64,000 nucleotides of DNA from Ophioderma brevispina (Eukaryota; Echinodermata; Ophiuroidea; Amphilepidida; Ophiodermatidae), in NCBI GenBank assembly GCA_023653785.1, contig JAMKCH010014301.1, positions 1 to 64,000 of the forward strand. The letters are read 5' to 3'. Made by a program: the position numbers and the translations under genes. Every line of letters starts with the position of its first letter. Position 1 is the stretch's first letter. Below, in pieces: positions 46,119-58,330 of the stretch. The notes beneath the pieces were generated by a model that was not told where the DNA came from, did no database searches, and saw nothing but the letters and a program-made list of their open reading frames with translations.

Positions 46119-46283
46119 CAGGGGCGGCACCAAGGTAAAATCATAGGGAGGGGCGAAACATTACAAGATTAAAACCCTAATTTTTACACAATTTATTGCT
46201 AATTAAAACCCCTGTTTTTTCCTAATTTTGAAACTCTCAGGGGGGCGTCCGCCCCCTGCCACCCCCCTCCGGCGCCACTCCTG
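46119..46283. mobile_element. 165-bp hAT-type MITE with perfect 8-bp TSD
   Basis: The left end is CAGGGGCGGCACC; the complement of the right end is CAGGAGTGGCGCC. A perfect 8-bp duplication GTACAATC flanks it at 46111-46118 and 46284-46291. The CAG termini and 8-bp target fit hAT. It is non-coding. Confidence 0.9.
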
Positions 46284-46301
46284 GTACAATCGAGGTATCA
46301 T

Positions 46302-46366
46302 TAATGTAAAATATGAGCAGCATAATGTAAAATATGAGCAGCATAATGTAAAATATGAGCAGCATA
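46302..46366 (+). repeat. Minisatellite, three 21-bp units
   Basis: ATGTAAAATATGAGCAGCATA is the 21-bp unit, repeated three times with almost no change, directly beside the MITE at 46119-46283. Confidence 0.95.
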
Positions 46367-46565
46367 AGCAAGTGGAAATGGTAAGCATCCAGGCTTGAAA
46401 TCGATTGACAGTTGTCAACAAACATAGCCACAGAACTAAACATGAAAATTTCTCCAACTTAATAAGTAACTGTGCATCTGATCAGAAACAATTTTTGCTG
46501 GATGTATATGCATCAGTATGTCGTAACTGTTCATTAACCCACTTAACTGTCAAAATGAACTTTAA

Positions 46566-46911
46566 AGGGGCATGACCCGATTTAAGTGTATAAATTTTTC
46601 ATCTTGATAGAATGGCCTTCACCCCAAACCCTATCTGTAAAGTTTTGTGACTATATTTCAACCCGTTTTGATGTGAGAGCTAAAAATATGATTTTGTAAT
46701 CCCCATAGAGACCTGTGTAAAAATTAATATTGGTCGACCAAAATAGGGCACATTTTGCTCATTGCATCCAAACCAAACATCATTTAGCCCCTAAGATTTC
46801 GCAGGGTAAATGAGAAAAATAGTAGCTTTCTTCAGATACCAAATTTTGACCACTTCCGGTTAATACCTGGGGTTCTGGATATGTGGCTTTTAGCAATCAC
46901 ACAAGGGCCCT
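46566..46911. mobile_element. Probable TTAA-flanked element, 346 bp
   Basis: TTAA (46562-46565 and 46912-46915) brackets a left end AGGGGCATGACCCGATT and a right end whose complement is AGGGCCCTTGTG. The inverted match is short (AGGG-C), so the case rests mainly on the TTAA placement and the AGGG start shared with the 45120 element. Confidence 0.45.
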
Positions 46912-47479
46912 TTAATTTTATGGGTGGTAGATTATGACTTCTGGTGCTGTATATATTTGTAGCAAGATATATGCATGTTATAATACTATTAATGAACTCA
47001 TTTGCCTATCATAAAAAAATATGTCGTATATCCACTTTACCAAGAAATGCAACTACTCAGTTTTAGTGACCCAACTTTGGTAACAAATTTCAGTTTTCCA
47101 GCCCAGAAGTTTTGCGCTTCATGCCACACCCCTACCCATACAAAGTTGAGTGCTCCCAGAGCCAATATGCTTGCCATATTATCAACTGATCACTTGCTTC
47201 TGGATTAATATTTTAACTTTGAAATCTGCTTTTGTCTGTCGACTGACTAATCTAAAACAAAAAACAGACTGTTACTCACACATTGCATTGCATATCAACA
47301 CCATTGCTGTGCTAACACTGCTGTGCTAACACTGTGGATTGTGATGTGACTCGACACTTCGTGCTTCACGATCAAAGTATTGAATCAATGCATGGACAAG
47401 CCTTGTACATAATCGAGATGAAATTGTGAACATTGGTAACCAGGACTGTGACCCGTGTTGATCCAAACTGTATGGTGAA

Positions 47480-48890
47480 ACTTGAACAGACGTGAATTAG
47501 CCAAAGTAAAACACTGTGGCTGATAAGAGGGGGAAAAAATAAGCAGAGGAAAATTGAAACACTCATAACCAACAAAGTTTCGAATCATATTCATAGTAAC
47601 CCCGTGGAGTTTGCCCATGCAAATGAACCAGAGTGACCACTCATTGAAAATTGACAATCAACACGGGGGTCTCTTCCAGACTGTTTTTGTAAATCCACGC
47701 TCATTGAACAATAAGTTCGACGAGTAAGTTCGGTTATCAAGATTTCAACACGGATATTGCCGGTATATCCGAACTCATGGTTTCTCTGAGGTAAACCAAT
47801 TGATCACTTTGATATTGATAAATATTCGCTATACGAAGTCCAGTACCAGCAAACATGGTGGAGGTCTGTGGCCATTTATGCCGTGAGGACCTGAGAGTTC
47901 AGAGAGCGGATATCACAGTTCCAAAAGATCTTGAATTGATTTGGGTAAAAATAAGGCCCGATAGGACTTCCCCGAGCTGTGTCCGTGCTGTTTTATGAAT
48001 AAATTCGCCCCAACTTTCAAGATGCTGTGGGACTTTGTTTGGTGACCTCCAATCGCCTTGATTACCACTAAAATTGTGTTTGCAATGGGCTTTGATTAGG
48101 TAGTCGAAAGCCAACTCGCAAGGTTGCTAGTTGAAAAATTATCACAAACATTCCTCAGTATTACCATGTTCCTGAGATATGTTCGCAGTTGGTAGTAGTG
48201 ATCACATGACTGTTCTCTGGCCCCCCAAATCCGACGTACCATCTTGCAACAATGCTCCTCGGAAAACGATGGTGAGTCCCATGAGGAGAGTCAAACATCA
48301 GGGACTTCGGCCAGTGGATCCAACATCATGGGGGACTGGTGTTTCGGAAGTCTGCATGACGGCACTATACCATCGCGAAATGTGGACGCATTTTATGAAA
48401 CATTACAAGGTGGCAATCGGACACGCACATACCTGGTAAGACAGACTCCATAATGGGACAAGCCGTGGTGACAAATTACATCAAGTGTTCTTTTTTTATA
48501 CAGGAAAGCCAACAAGTGGTTTCACAAGGAACATCGTTTGCACAGATGGAAACGTCTTCGCAATAGCATTACATACGCATTGCAAAAGCGAAAAGAGACT
48601 ACATCGAAACAGGAGTGCAGCGTCACAAAAAAAGCCAAACCCCGCAGACATGGTATAAACAAATCAAGGTGATGGAAAATTGAACAAGTGAGTCTTGATT
48701 GAACCACCACCCATGTTGATCCTAGTGATTTCAAAGCCAGTCGCGGATAGGTTGTAAACACGTGTGTTCCATTTCCAGCGATTTAAAACCACTTTGTATG
48801 AATGACCTTCCGGCCTTTAGACCTGATCCTAACCCCAGGTCATCTGAGTACCATCATCTTACCGAATTTAGTAAAGAATTGACCGGGTGA
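47480..48890 (+). pseudogene. LINE fragment: APE-type endonuclease and linker, no RT
   Basis: Plus-strand frames with shifts give, in order, VNPRSLNNKFDE (near 47695), DIAGISEL (near 47755), ITVPKDLELIWVKIRPDR (about 47910-47963), VGSSDHMTVLWPP (SDH catalytic motif of APE-type endonucleases, near 48186-48225), AFYETLQ (near 48388) and HRLHRWKRLRNSITYALQ (near 48535), with VDPSDFK near 48717. This is the endonuclease domain plus the linker before the reverse transcriptase of a CR1/Jockey-like LINE. The RT is absent: the copy stops before it and runs into the tandem array at 48918. The start is approximate. Confidence 0.8.
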
Positions 48891-48917
48891 TCACAACTCA
48901 TTATGAAGAAATTGATC

Positions 48918-49540
48918 TCCATCAGTTGTACATGGATTGCCAGCTTTCTGACAACGGGAACAGTGTGTTCGCTATCGCAATCAAAGCATGTGAATGGTAT
49001 GTGTGTGTGTGTGTGTGTGTGGGGGTGTGTGTAGGGGTGTGGGGTGTGAAGTTGATGTGTGTGTGTTGTCCATCAGTTTTATGAAGGATTGCCAGCTTTC
49101 TCGACAAACGGGAACAGTGTGTTCGCTATCGCATCAAAAGCAGTGAATGGTATGTGTGGGGGTGTGTTTGTTTGTGGGGTGTTTATGGGTGTGTGTGTTG
49201 TGAAGTGATGTTGTGTGTGTTGTCATCAGTGTGGAATGGATTGCCAAGCTTCTCGGACAAACGGGAACAGGTGTTCGCTATCGCAATCAAACCAGTGAAT
49301 GGTATGTGTGTGTGTGGGGGTCTCGTGTGTTGTTGTGGGTGTTTGTGGGTGTTGTGTTGGGGTTTGTGGGTTTTTTAAAAAAAATAATGTGTTTGTGTGT
49401 GTTGTGATTGATGTGTTGTGTGTGGTGTGAGTGTGTGTGTGTGGTGTGAGATGTGATGGGTGTGTGTGGGGTTTATTCAATATGTATTGGTGAATGTGGG
49501 GGTGATAAGGGGTTACATGTGTGTGGTACAAATTTCAGTT
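48918..49540 (+). repeat. Three tandem units of about 152 bp with GT-rich spacers
   Basis: The segment ATTGCCAGCTTTCT...GACAA(A)CGGGAACAG, GTGTTCGCTATCGCA and GTGAATGGTATGTG occurs at about 48918, 49070 and 49222, each followed by a GT-rich spacer. After the third unit the GT-rich sequence continues to about 49540. Units differ mostly by one-base indels. It lies immediately downstream of the LINE fragment, whose linker may have supplied the first unit. Confidence 0.85.
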
Positions 49541-51689
49541 TGGGGTGAGTGCACTAATCCTATCATCTTTGTTCCTGCTTTTATTGAAGTGCGTATTATT
49601 GTTAGAATGTTTAATATATAATATTTATGGTGTTTATAATTGTACATTGCTGTAATTCAGGTTTTTCCTGCGATAGCAATTTTTAATACCCCTAATGAAA
49701 TGAAATGGAATGAAACACACCACACACACACCATAACCACTCCTATACCAACCAAAGTTGAGTGTCCTCATTGCCAATACCCCGATGTAGGGGCACGAAG
49801 TTAACTTCCATTGCATTCAATGGTGCTGCCCTTGTTTCCCCCACTTTGTTAAGCAGCATTTGAGACCTCAAAACTATTCCTTATTTTTCCTATTAAGTGC
49901 TGGCAGCAAGAAGCCCGAAAAACCTTTATTTTTTCGCGTAACCGTTGACCCTCATTTTGAACAAAGTGCATCATATACAAAATGAAGGCTTGAAATCTCA
50001 TGAATCCGAAACTGCATGATGCAAAAAATATAACGTGTACAAGTTGAGTTATAAGGGGGGAAAGGACCCCCTATGAAAATCACCACTAATGAAATTGGCA
50101 CTGGTAATGCATGTACCTATATATTACAACTTCCAATGGTTTCGATATAAGCATGTGTTTTGGATAGGGGGGGGGTGCACTTATCAAGTTTATGTGGTTA
50201 GCACCATTATGGGGTATAACAAATTTCTAAATAATGTAGATCACATGGGGGTGGGGGGTGTCCACCGAATAGATATATACCATATATTCATAGTGATGCG
50301 GCTACAGGCTCTGACTTATTTTCTCCCAGAATTAAAATGCTAACTATATTGTGATCTCTATCTCCCATTCATCATGTTCATAACATCTCACAAATTTAAG
50401 CTAAAACAAATGATCCATTATCTTTGGCGGGGGGGGGGGGGGTAATTAGGATCAAAGTGGGGGTTATGGAGTGAAACTGTCCTATACTTCAGTGTGTAAA
50501 GTTTTGATAGAATTAAAAAAATAAAAATAATAACATTTCTTGCCATGAGATAATTTTTCACCCCTATAGACACTAACGAGGAAGCGTGATTTTTAAATAG
50601 AAGTACAAACTCTGTTACAAAAATATTTTTCTGCTATGTATGGTCATATATTAAACAAATTAATTCTATATAATCAAGAAAAGATATTTAATTTTAACCC
50701 TTTATGTACTGAAAAGAATCAATTTTGATCATTTGAGACTGCATGCCATCGCTGTACAAACTTTATGGCAAATACCCGTTCTTGTAGCCCCACCAAAAAA
50801 CCAGGATTGTACAAAATGGTAAGTTTGTGCTATATATGTAAAATTTTCGCTCTATATCAGAGCTAACCTCCAATTTACAAAGTGGGTACCGTGGAAGCAT
50901 GGTCGTGAAACATCTTGTCCTTTTTAGCTATTTTGACGGATAACCCTGAACTCCATTATATTCTGCACTTTGACCCCTCAAAGTTGTCTCTTTGGGAGAC
51001 CCTAGGTACCAACGTGAGTGAAAACACCATAGGCGCTTAATACTTATATTGCGAGGGTGGGGAATGAATGTTGGTACTTGTTGGCACCACGAATAGAATA
51101 TAGGCCTACTTAAAACTATTCATTGAACCAAGTTGCAATCATAGACGTGGGAATTTACCCCCCCCCCCAGGTGTGTCAGGTCAGGTGTGTTTAAAAATAG
51201 TCTAGTTTAACCAAGTTAAAACAACTGATAGGGCTATCAATGCAAAAGTAATCACGGGTAGATCCATTTTCAGCCTGGGTGGGGTTCTATGGAAAAGGGG
51301 TACAGAGTGTGCGGCCGAGAAGGGTATCATTTTCACCATTTTGGTATAATGCTCTGTCCCTTTTTCTTGAAAATTGTATAAGAAGGTTGCATTTCTGTTT
51401 CAAGTATTTTTTACAGTGGTCAAACATGTCTGAAGAAGCTTAAAAACCACAAATGTGAAATAGTTCTGCCAGAATACATTTTACAGTTTAGTTTTCTCTC
51501 AGCGTCGCCCCAAAAACCTCCACAAAAAAGGTGTAAGGATGTGTAGAAAAATCTTTCATTTTTGGTATATTTTCGGTGTAGTGTTCAAACACCGCCCGGC
51601 CCTCCCTGCCCAACCATAAGTGAGCCCCTCGGGATTTTCAGATCATTTACCATTATTATGAAGGGTTCGTATTATCGTACGCACCGCAA
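49541..51689. other. Non-coding stretch with G and C runs
   Basis: Homopolymer runs (G at 50429-50442, C near 51160) and AT-rich sequence. A weak similarity joins 49730-49790 to 47120-47180 (CAAAGTTGAGTG-TCC). No gene is recognised. Confidence 0.4.
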
Positions 51690-52260
51690 AAGGGCATTTG
51701 TTCCTATCCTGGTTATGGTCCTCTTTCTATACCTTAACCCTGTCTTAACAAGGGGGGGTTCACCCCTGTGAACTTTCCTCCAGTGTGTTAAGCCAAAAGC
51801 TTTGTAAAAAAAGCTTCTGGGTACTCTTTTCTCATCCTTTCTGTCTTTTAGGCCAAAGAATATGTTAAGGAGTACCTTTACCGAGTTAGGGTACGCCATA
51901 AAAGTCGAAGGGTGAAGGGGGTGGTTGCCATTCAAGAATATTTTTGGTACCATTTTTTTAATATTCTGCAGAGTATTGGTCAAAAACTCTTATGTTTTAT
52001 ATAATCTAGTATTTTCTTATATTGAGCTGAAACCGCATGAAAATCCGATATCCTACTTTTTAGCCAAAATTGGATTTTCGCCTATCTTCTGTGGACCTTA
52101 TGACGTCCATTTGATGCCATAATAGGTATGTTGGTACTTATTTTGGTATCAATGAAAGAAAGCCTAGTACCTATCCACTGTTATCAAAATCATAAGTATC
52201 GGATGCTTATACAACTCCCCGGAGTGTAACACCCCCCCCCCCCCTGTAAAAGGCTTGGTA
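51690..52260. repeat. G/C-run dispersed repeat members
   Basis: GCATGAAAATCCGATATCCTA, TTTAGCCAAAATT, CTGTGGACCTTATGACGTC, TATTTTGGTATCAATGAAA and a C-run core (about 52214-52232) follow the same order as the 38470-38760 copy. Confidence 0.65.
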
Positions 52261-52609
52261 AAACAAGGGTTCAAGAGCTCGTGCAAACAATGTTGCCATA
52301 GAGCCAATAGACTCTAAAAGTCTATTCAATCTGGTTTCAACCACATGTTATCTCATGAAGATAAAAGAATAAAATGAATAATAACTCAAACATAACCCAT
52401 AGAACCAAAAGAGGATTGCGCTGAAGGTGTACTAATTTACTTAACTAATCACTTCTCGGTTATAAAAGAGTTACGCCTCAGGCCTATTTTACCATTTTTT
52501 AGCTAAGAGAAGATGCGCCTCTGGCCTATAAATTTACCGAACTACCATTTTCTTAGCTAAGATTGATTGTGCCAGTTATCTACGCTCTAAACCTAACCTA
52601 ACCCTTGCC

Positions 52610-52795
52610 ATTGGCGCAACCAGATATTTACAAATGGGGGGGGGATAATCGGTGCCGAAGGCATATTGTGAAGTGGGCGATTTGGTCCTTCTCCATAGAC
52701 CCACTGTACAAACGGTTACTTCATTGGAGGGGGGGCTGTGGGGTGGCGAAGGGTTATGAGCAGAGAATGTCCCCCTGTGGTTACGCCTCTGCCGT
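52610..52795. mobile_element. Possible hAT-like MITE
   Basis: The left end is CATTGGCGCAACCAGATA and the complement of the right end is CAGAGGCGTAACCACAGG, a GGCG(C/T)AACCA word in both ends, as in many small hAT-derived elements. No clean 8-bp duplication is visible. Confidence 0.4.
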
Positions 52796-53890
52796 TACCC
52801 TAAGATGATGAAAGTTGACACCCGGGACCAGTCATCGCTTGACAAATGTCCTAGATGTATGTAAAACTCATGTTTATTTCCCGATGCAAAATGAACACCC
52901 CTCCCTCACCCCCCACACACACACCCACACAATCCACCACCAAAAAAAATCACAAATGCCCCTGCATGAAAATTTCTGATCACTAGTGCAACATCAATGT
53001 TTTTTTTTTTCTCTTTGCAACTTAGTCAAGGATCTGACAGCCCATCTCAAACTGCATTGGGGAGGGGGTAAGATTGGGGGGGGCGGGGAAAGAAAGCTAT
53101 TTATCAACTTTATAGAAGGTTTTCGGTGTCAAATTGTGGTCACTAACTATATTTAGTGGGACCACCTCCCAGACTTGTGATAAACATTCAACAAGAGCAT
53201 GTTATTCAAAGTTTCATACTGAAAATAGGGGTAAACCTTTGACCCCCAAGATGAGACGAGGGCCCATAACTTAATTGTACACGTTTTTAATTTTTGCATC
53301 ATGCATTTTCATGACTCCTGGGACCTATAGCTACCCCCATTTGGATATATGATAACCTTGTTCAAATTAGGTCACCACCTATCAAAAAAACGTGGGTATT
53401 GATGCAGCACTAATGAGGTCCACCAAAAATTTGCACCATTTTTTATCCAAATCAGAGCAGCTTTAAAATTTGACCCTGTATAACTGAAATTGACCCTTTT
53501 TATGATTTGCTGTTTTAGCCATAGCTCTTAAACTTTACGTTGTGTATAGTACAAACTATTACATTTTCTGAATCCTTATGGTTAAACCACTAACATGGTT
53601 ATACTTTCAATGCAAATTGGATCAATTTAAAAATTCGGACCCCTGTACAAACTTTGTCTTGGCCCCCCTCCTTAAGGCACCATTGTGGCACTTAAGAATC
53701 AACATTTCAGGGGGTCCCTGTCAGTCTGTTCAACATATTTAATCACTCAAACCTTTTGACTCGAGATGTGTTACAAATGTATGCTAGCTCCGGGCTAAAA
53801 CTTGTGGCAGGTGATCACACACATATTATCAAGTGATCACTGATTTTGGAGGTTACTTACTTTAACTTTGAAATTGCTCTTTGTCTGTCC
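52796..53890. other. Non-coding stretch
   Basis: CA-rich and homopolymer patches near 52900-53000. The last about 110 bp (53780-53890) resemble 47155-47260 (ACTTTGAAAT-TGCT-TTTGTCTGTC-ACTGAC), so a repeat ends directly before the possible exon at 53899. Confidence 0.45.
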
Positions 53891-53898
53891 ACTGACAA

Positions 53899-54120
53899 AG
53901 AAACATGCTCTTATTGATGCTGATATTCGAAGAAACCAAAAATAATCATCTCATATCTCACCTTCCATTTAACGTGGTTCCAAAACAATTGGGGGGAACT
54001 GCGTTCTTGGCAGAATTTCCTGAAATTATAAACAGCATTCTTGCTGATCATAGTCAGCTTATGGAGAAACTGCAGTTATTGAATCATCTCTACTCCACGT
54101 CAAGATTGTTGAAAATCTGA
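53899..54120 (+). CDS. Possible terminal exon resembling a CRAL-TRIO domain tail
   Basis: A plus-strand frame open from about 53900 to a stop at 54118-54120 reads EETKNNHLISHLPFNVVPKQLGGTAF in its first half (about 53932-54009) and continues LADHSQLMEKLQLLNHLY. The HLP-x4-(L/V)P-x-xLGG pattern is the hallmark of the C-terminal edge of CRAL-TRIO (SEC14-like) lipid-binding domains, as in PTPN9 and MOSPD2-type proteins. Upstream there is an in-frame stop, so an acceptor must lie near 53898 (ACAAAG) or 53934 (CGAAG); both are weak. The sequence just upstream is a repeat, which leaves a retrocopy or a shuffled fragment possible. The remaining CRAL-TRIO domain was not found in the window. Confidence 0.35.
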   Translation, partial: RNMLLLMLIFEETKNNHLISHLPFNVVPKQLGGTAFLAEFPEIINSILADHSQLMEKLQLLNHLYSTSRLLKI

Positions 54121-54249
54121 ACGTATGGTAACACTTTACTGGTGTATCTGTTAAATTAAACATGTCATAAATCCTAATCAATCAAAGTAGATGGAATCAG
54201 GAAGTAGTATAGTGAAATTGGTATGTCAAATGAATGCATAGCAACTTAA

Positions 54250-54795
54250 AGGGATTAGCAGCGAGTTGCTAATCATAAACATCGAAAATTATTTCATCAA
54301 CAAATTCATATTTTTGTAGTTTTGTTGACTGGCATGGATGTGCAAACATAACCTGCAAGTGGTTGGTTGAAATCCAGCGTATTAAAGACAAGGCAGTACT
54401 TTATCTGATTCTTTAATTTCAAAGTGAGTATCAAAATTCCGACGTGAGATCAAAAAAAGGCCTTTCTCGGTGAATATCCAGATTTAAGCTGTGATATGTG
54501 CACCATGATACAATACAGTTTGACCTCAAACACAAAGGTGGTTGATCTTTGTTTATGCTGTGCTACTGTAAACCACAATCAGCTGTTATTGTAGATTTGA
54601 GACGGTAATCGCTGTATGTCGATTTACGGGAACGGTATGAGACAAATTTCTCAAACTAATTCATTTTTTTCACTATTTGGTGTTTTTTTGTTTCATACAT
54701 TAAAGCTGTCATATGTAATGAAACTTAATCCTGATTTTAAGTTTAAAACGAATGAGTTCACATTTTTCAATTTTGAAAGATCGCTTCTAATCCCT
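54250..54795 (-). mobile_element. TTAA-flanked non-autonomous transposon, family member 2 (546 bp)
   Basis: TTAA (54246-54249 and 54796-54799) brackets AGGGATTAGCAGCGAG and its mirror (complement AGGGATTAGAAGCGAT). The reverse complement of the interior is colinear with 45120-45786 outside that copy's nested insert. Ends, target and interior agree, so the two are members of one family in opposite orientation. Confidence 0.85.
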
Positions 54796-55079
54796 TTAAT
54801 AAATTGACTATGACAAAGTTGGAACAAAAATCCCGCATGAAAAAAGTTAAATTCATAGTACAGTGCATTGGATGGCCCTTCATAAATATGTGCCTCTTAT
54901 AATATACACCAATTGGAGAAGATACGATTTTTGGTTACATAGTTCAAAATATTATATGTTCATCTGCATAATGTTGTACTTACCTGGAAATACCTTACTC
55001 AGGATGCTACAGAATAATGAATTCACTTTTTTCAACCTTGAGACTATGCATCTCAGACTAAAAGACACATAATAAAATC

Positions 55080-56480
55080 ATTGACTCCACTTCAAAATGT
55101 AGCTGCCAGGATTGTAACTTTTACTTAAAGGCCATCATGGCATGAAAAAAATTGACATAATGAAAAGGACCCTTACTGAAATTCTTCCACGAGTTTGTAA
55201 ACAATTGGGATGTTTACATTCTGTAAAAACAGGAAGAGTTCCAGGGGAGGGAGGTGGCAGTTTGGTGGCAATTCTGGAACAAGGATGCTGACATTAAACT
55301 GCCTATCATTTACCAAACTTGAAAAGCATGTTGTCATCAGCTCAGCAGACATTGCTATTGTATATGTGGCTAATTCCGGCTAATCCAGCTTTCACTTGCC
55401 AGATCAATATCCTTACTACAAGCCTAAAGTACAATGCCTAATCCCGGTCTGAATGCTTTAACTTGAATTGTGTCACAAAACATGCTGATACCTAAATTCT
55501 GTCAGGGATGTGAACACCTTGCTTGTCTGTGTCCAAGAAATTGTCACCTAACTGGCCCCCCCCAAACTCTTCCTGTTTTTACTGTTTTTACAGAATTGAA
55601 ACATCCAATTGTTTTCAAACTCATTGGACGTTGATTTCAGTAAGGGCCTTTTCTTCTTCAATTTCTTTTTCATGCCATTCTGTCCCTTTACTCCCGAGAC
55701 ACATCATCCACACAAACCGTTTTAAGAAGAGATGTACATTGGCTGACATAAAGAGATATTATTTTATAAAATACTTTTTTACATTTATCATGATTTTGGT
55801 GGTATTCACATCCTTATATCTCAGATTTGATATCTAATAGCAATATTTCTTAATAAAAACGGATCATTAAAATATCATGAGGAAAATATTGTTTGCTTGA
55901 GCCCTTCCCTTGGAAAACATCCTGAATTTATCAAACTTTCTACATCATTGACTTCAAATACTCTCTAAAGACTCATCTTATGAAATGTAAAATGTAATAG
56001 TATGTTGGTTCTATGTTTTTCTAATTATTACAATGTTGCAGTATTTACATTAATTATGTTGTACTATTATCTTGTAAGCTCTTGTACTTGGTTCTTATAT
56101 TACATTGTATTTTATTTGGTTTGTTGTGTTTCCGCTTTTTTCCCCTCATTTTGTTATGTAGCTTCCATTTTTTGCTGCACATCTCCCTTTTCATATGAGA
56201 TGTCGACTTTCTTGCTCATTTCTTGTTAATAACTATCTTTTATGATATGATTGTACTTTTTGTAATTACTATCATCACATTGTTATGCCACTCTACCATG
56301 AACATAAATCTTGTCAGACACTGGCACATAAAGTTTTCTTTATTATTATTACATTTTGCATTTGGATAACTTGTATTTCCAATAAAGATATTAAGGGTTA
56401 CAATTCTTCTCCTTTAGCCAAATCACCTCAAAGCCCAGGTTTATCAACATTTTGTACTGTAAGATAGATCTTATGTTTGT
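55080..56480 (+). pseudogene. Decayed LINE C-terminal fragment and 3' UTR
   Basis: LTPLQNVAARIVTFT (about 55080-55124) matches the LQ-N-AARI-TG segment near the C-terminus of Jockey/CR1-type reverse transcriptases. Further on, RAFSSSISFSCHS (near 55640), PRHIIHTN and, near 55955, TSFKYSLKTHLMK-like pieces recall the usual C-terminal block (S-x-FK-x-x-LKTHL). The order is right but frames shift repeatedly and similarity is weak, so the limits are approximate. The TTTTGTA- and TTG-rich sequence to about 56480 would be the 3' UTR. Confidence 0.45.
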
Positions 56481-56659
56481 ATTTTTCTTGTTTGTATACT
56501 TATTGGGCTCATTAAAGTGAAGCTGCTATTTGAGCTCTTATAAAAAGGCACAAAATTAAAAGTTGGTTGATGTTATGCATCTGATTTGGTCATGGCCTGA
56601 TTTTCCATGTAAAGCCCCCTCCACCCCCACATCCAAAAAAACATCTGATTACAAATTTT

Positions 56660-58330
56660 GAGATAAATCAGTCACAAGGCAACTGGACCAGATGCTGAAA
56701 GTCTAGTCCGATTAGATTACTCCAGTAATTAGTTTTTTCAAACCTCACTCAACCAGGGCAAGATACCTGATGATTGGAAAACAGCTAATGTTATGCCTTG
56801 TTAAAAAAGGGGAGACAAATAAAGCCGAGAACTTCAGACCAATTTCACTAACTTCAGCAACTTGCAAGCTAATTAAAACACGTCATCTGCAGGAGCAGCA
56901 TCATGAATCACCTTGACAGGTAAAATATTCTAACCAATACCAAGCATGGCTTCGCAAAAGACGATCCTGCACCACAACTTATCTTAACCATCCAAGACTT
57001 GGCCAAGAGTGTTGATAATAGAGAACAAGTTGATGTCATCTTACTTGATTTTTCAAAAGCATTTGATTGCATCCCGTATCAGAGGCTACTATATAAGCTT
57101 GAATTCTATGGCATCATGGACAGCACTTATGCATTGATCTCAGACTTTCTCAATCATTGCTCCCAACTCCTTAATGGCATCATATTCAGAACATCACCAG
57201 TCCAGTCAGGTGGTCCTCAAGGTAGCGTTCTAAGGCCACTTCTCTTTCTCTTTTTTTTAAATGACCTGCCTAATAAAATCTCATCAGAATCTTTGGTCAA
57301 GCTGTTTGCTGATGACTGCATCCTTTATCGGAAAATCAACAATGAAAATGATGCCTTCAACTTCAGCAAGACCTCAATCAGTTATAGTAGTTGAGTCAGA
57401 GATTGACAGCTGAGAATTTCATTCCAAAAAGTGCCAGGTCCTTCATGTTACAAATAAATGGAAACTCATCAAAGTGCTGTATAACATCCATGGTCACTCC
57501 CTAGATGAAGTGGATACTGGTAAGTACTTGGGGATAACATACATAACAAATTAAACCAGAACCCCCACATTCAAAAAGTAACTTCTAAGGCAAATTCAAC
57601 TTGTGCTTTCCTGCAAAGAAATATTTAGCAGTGCCCAAGGGAAACCAAGGTGCTGTGCTACAAAACCCTTCTACATCCTGTGGTTGAATATGCTAGTATT
57701 ATCTGGGATCCTCACACCACTGCAAACATCAGAAGACTGGAAATGATCCAGCGCAGATATGCCAGGTTCATCTTCCACGATTACGTAACAACAAGTAGCA
57801 TAACTTCCATGCTTAACTAACTGCAATGGCCATCCCTGCAGAAAAAAAGAGCACAGGCAAAAATGGACTTGTTGACGTCCTTCTTAACACCAACTCTACA
57901 ACTGCATGGTCACACACAGAAGTTCCTAGTTCCTTTCGCCAGAACAAACATCTACCAGAAGTCATTTCCTAGATGGCATCAGGCTCTGGAATGCATTACC
58001 CCAGCAGCTTGTTGACGGTACCTCCCTGGATTGCTTCAGAGGCAGGTGCAGTCCATTCAGCTTCATCAGCTGTCACCCCTGTTTTTAGCACACAGTAGAT
58101 TAGTGCAGTATTGTATGTATGTCTTGCACTCTACAAGCACACAGTGTGTGAATACACCAATGGTGGACTGTACTTTCGGCAGAAGAGATGTATCATGTGG
58201 CAGCTATTGCACTTACAACTTTGTTGCACTCACAAAATGAGATTGCATGTACAAAACTGTCTAGTCCATGAAAGCTGCATTCATTGCTCATAAGCAAGAT
58301 TGAACACAATAAAGACATGCATATAAAGTG
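56660..58330 (+). pseudogene. 5'-truncated LINE with reverse transcriptase (CR1/L2-like)
   Basis: The clearest frame (56999-57394) reads DVILLDFSKAFDCIPYQRLL, then GGPQGSVLRPLLF and LFADDCILYRKI, with the catalytic F-ADD near 57306-57318. Upstream, broken frames give KIPDDWKTANVMP (near 56760) and a segment equivalent to NYRPISLTS. Downstream come KYLGITY-like sequence, STCAFLQRN (near 57595), VEYASIIWDPHT-like sequence (near 57680), LEMIQRRYARF (near 57735) and RLWNALPQQLVD (near 57985), ending near 58075. The last part (AATAAA near 58307) may be the tail. The endonuclease is missing and several stops make it inactive. Confidence 0.9.

Noticed and set aside
48887..49531. Cys/Val/Gly-rich or His/Thr-rich short proteins
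   Set aside because: They are translations of GT-rich spacer sequence in a tandem array.
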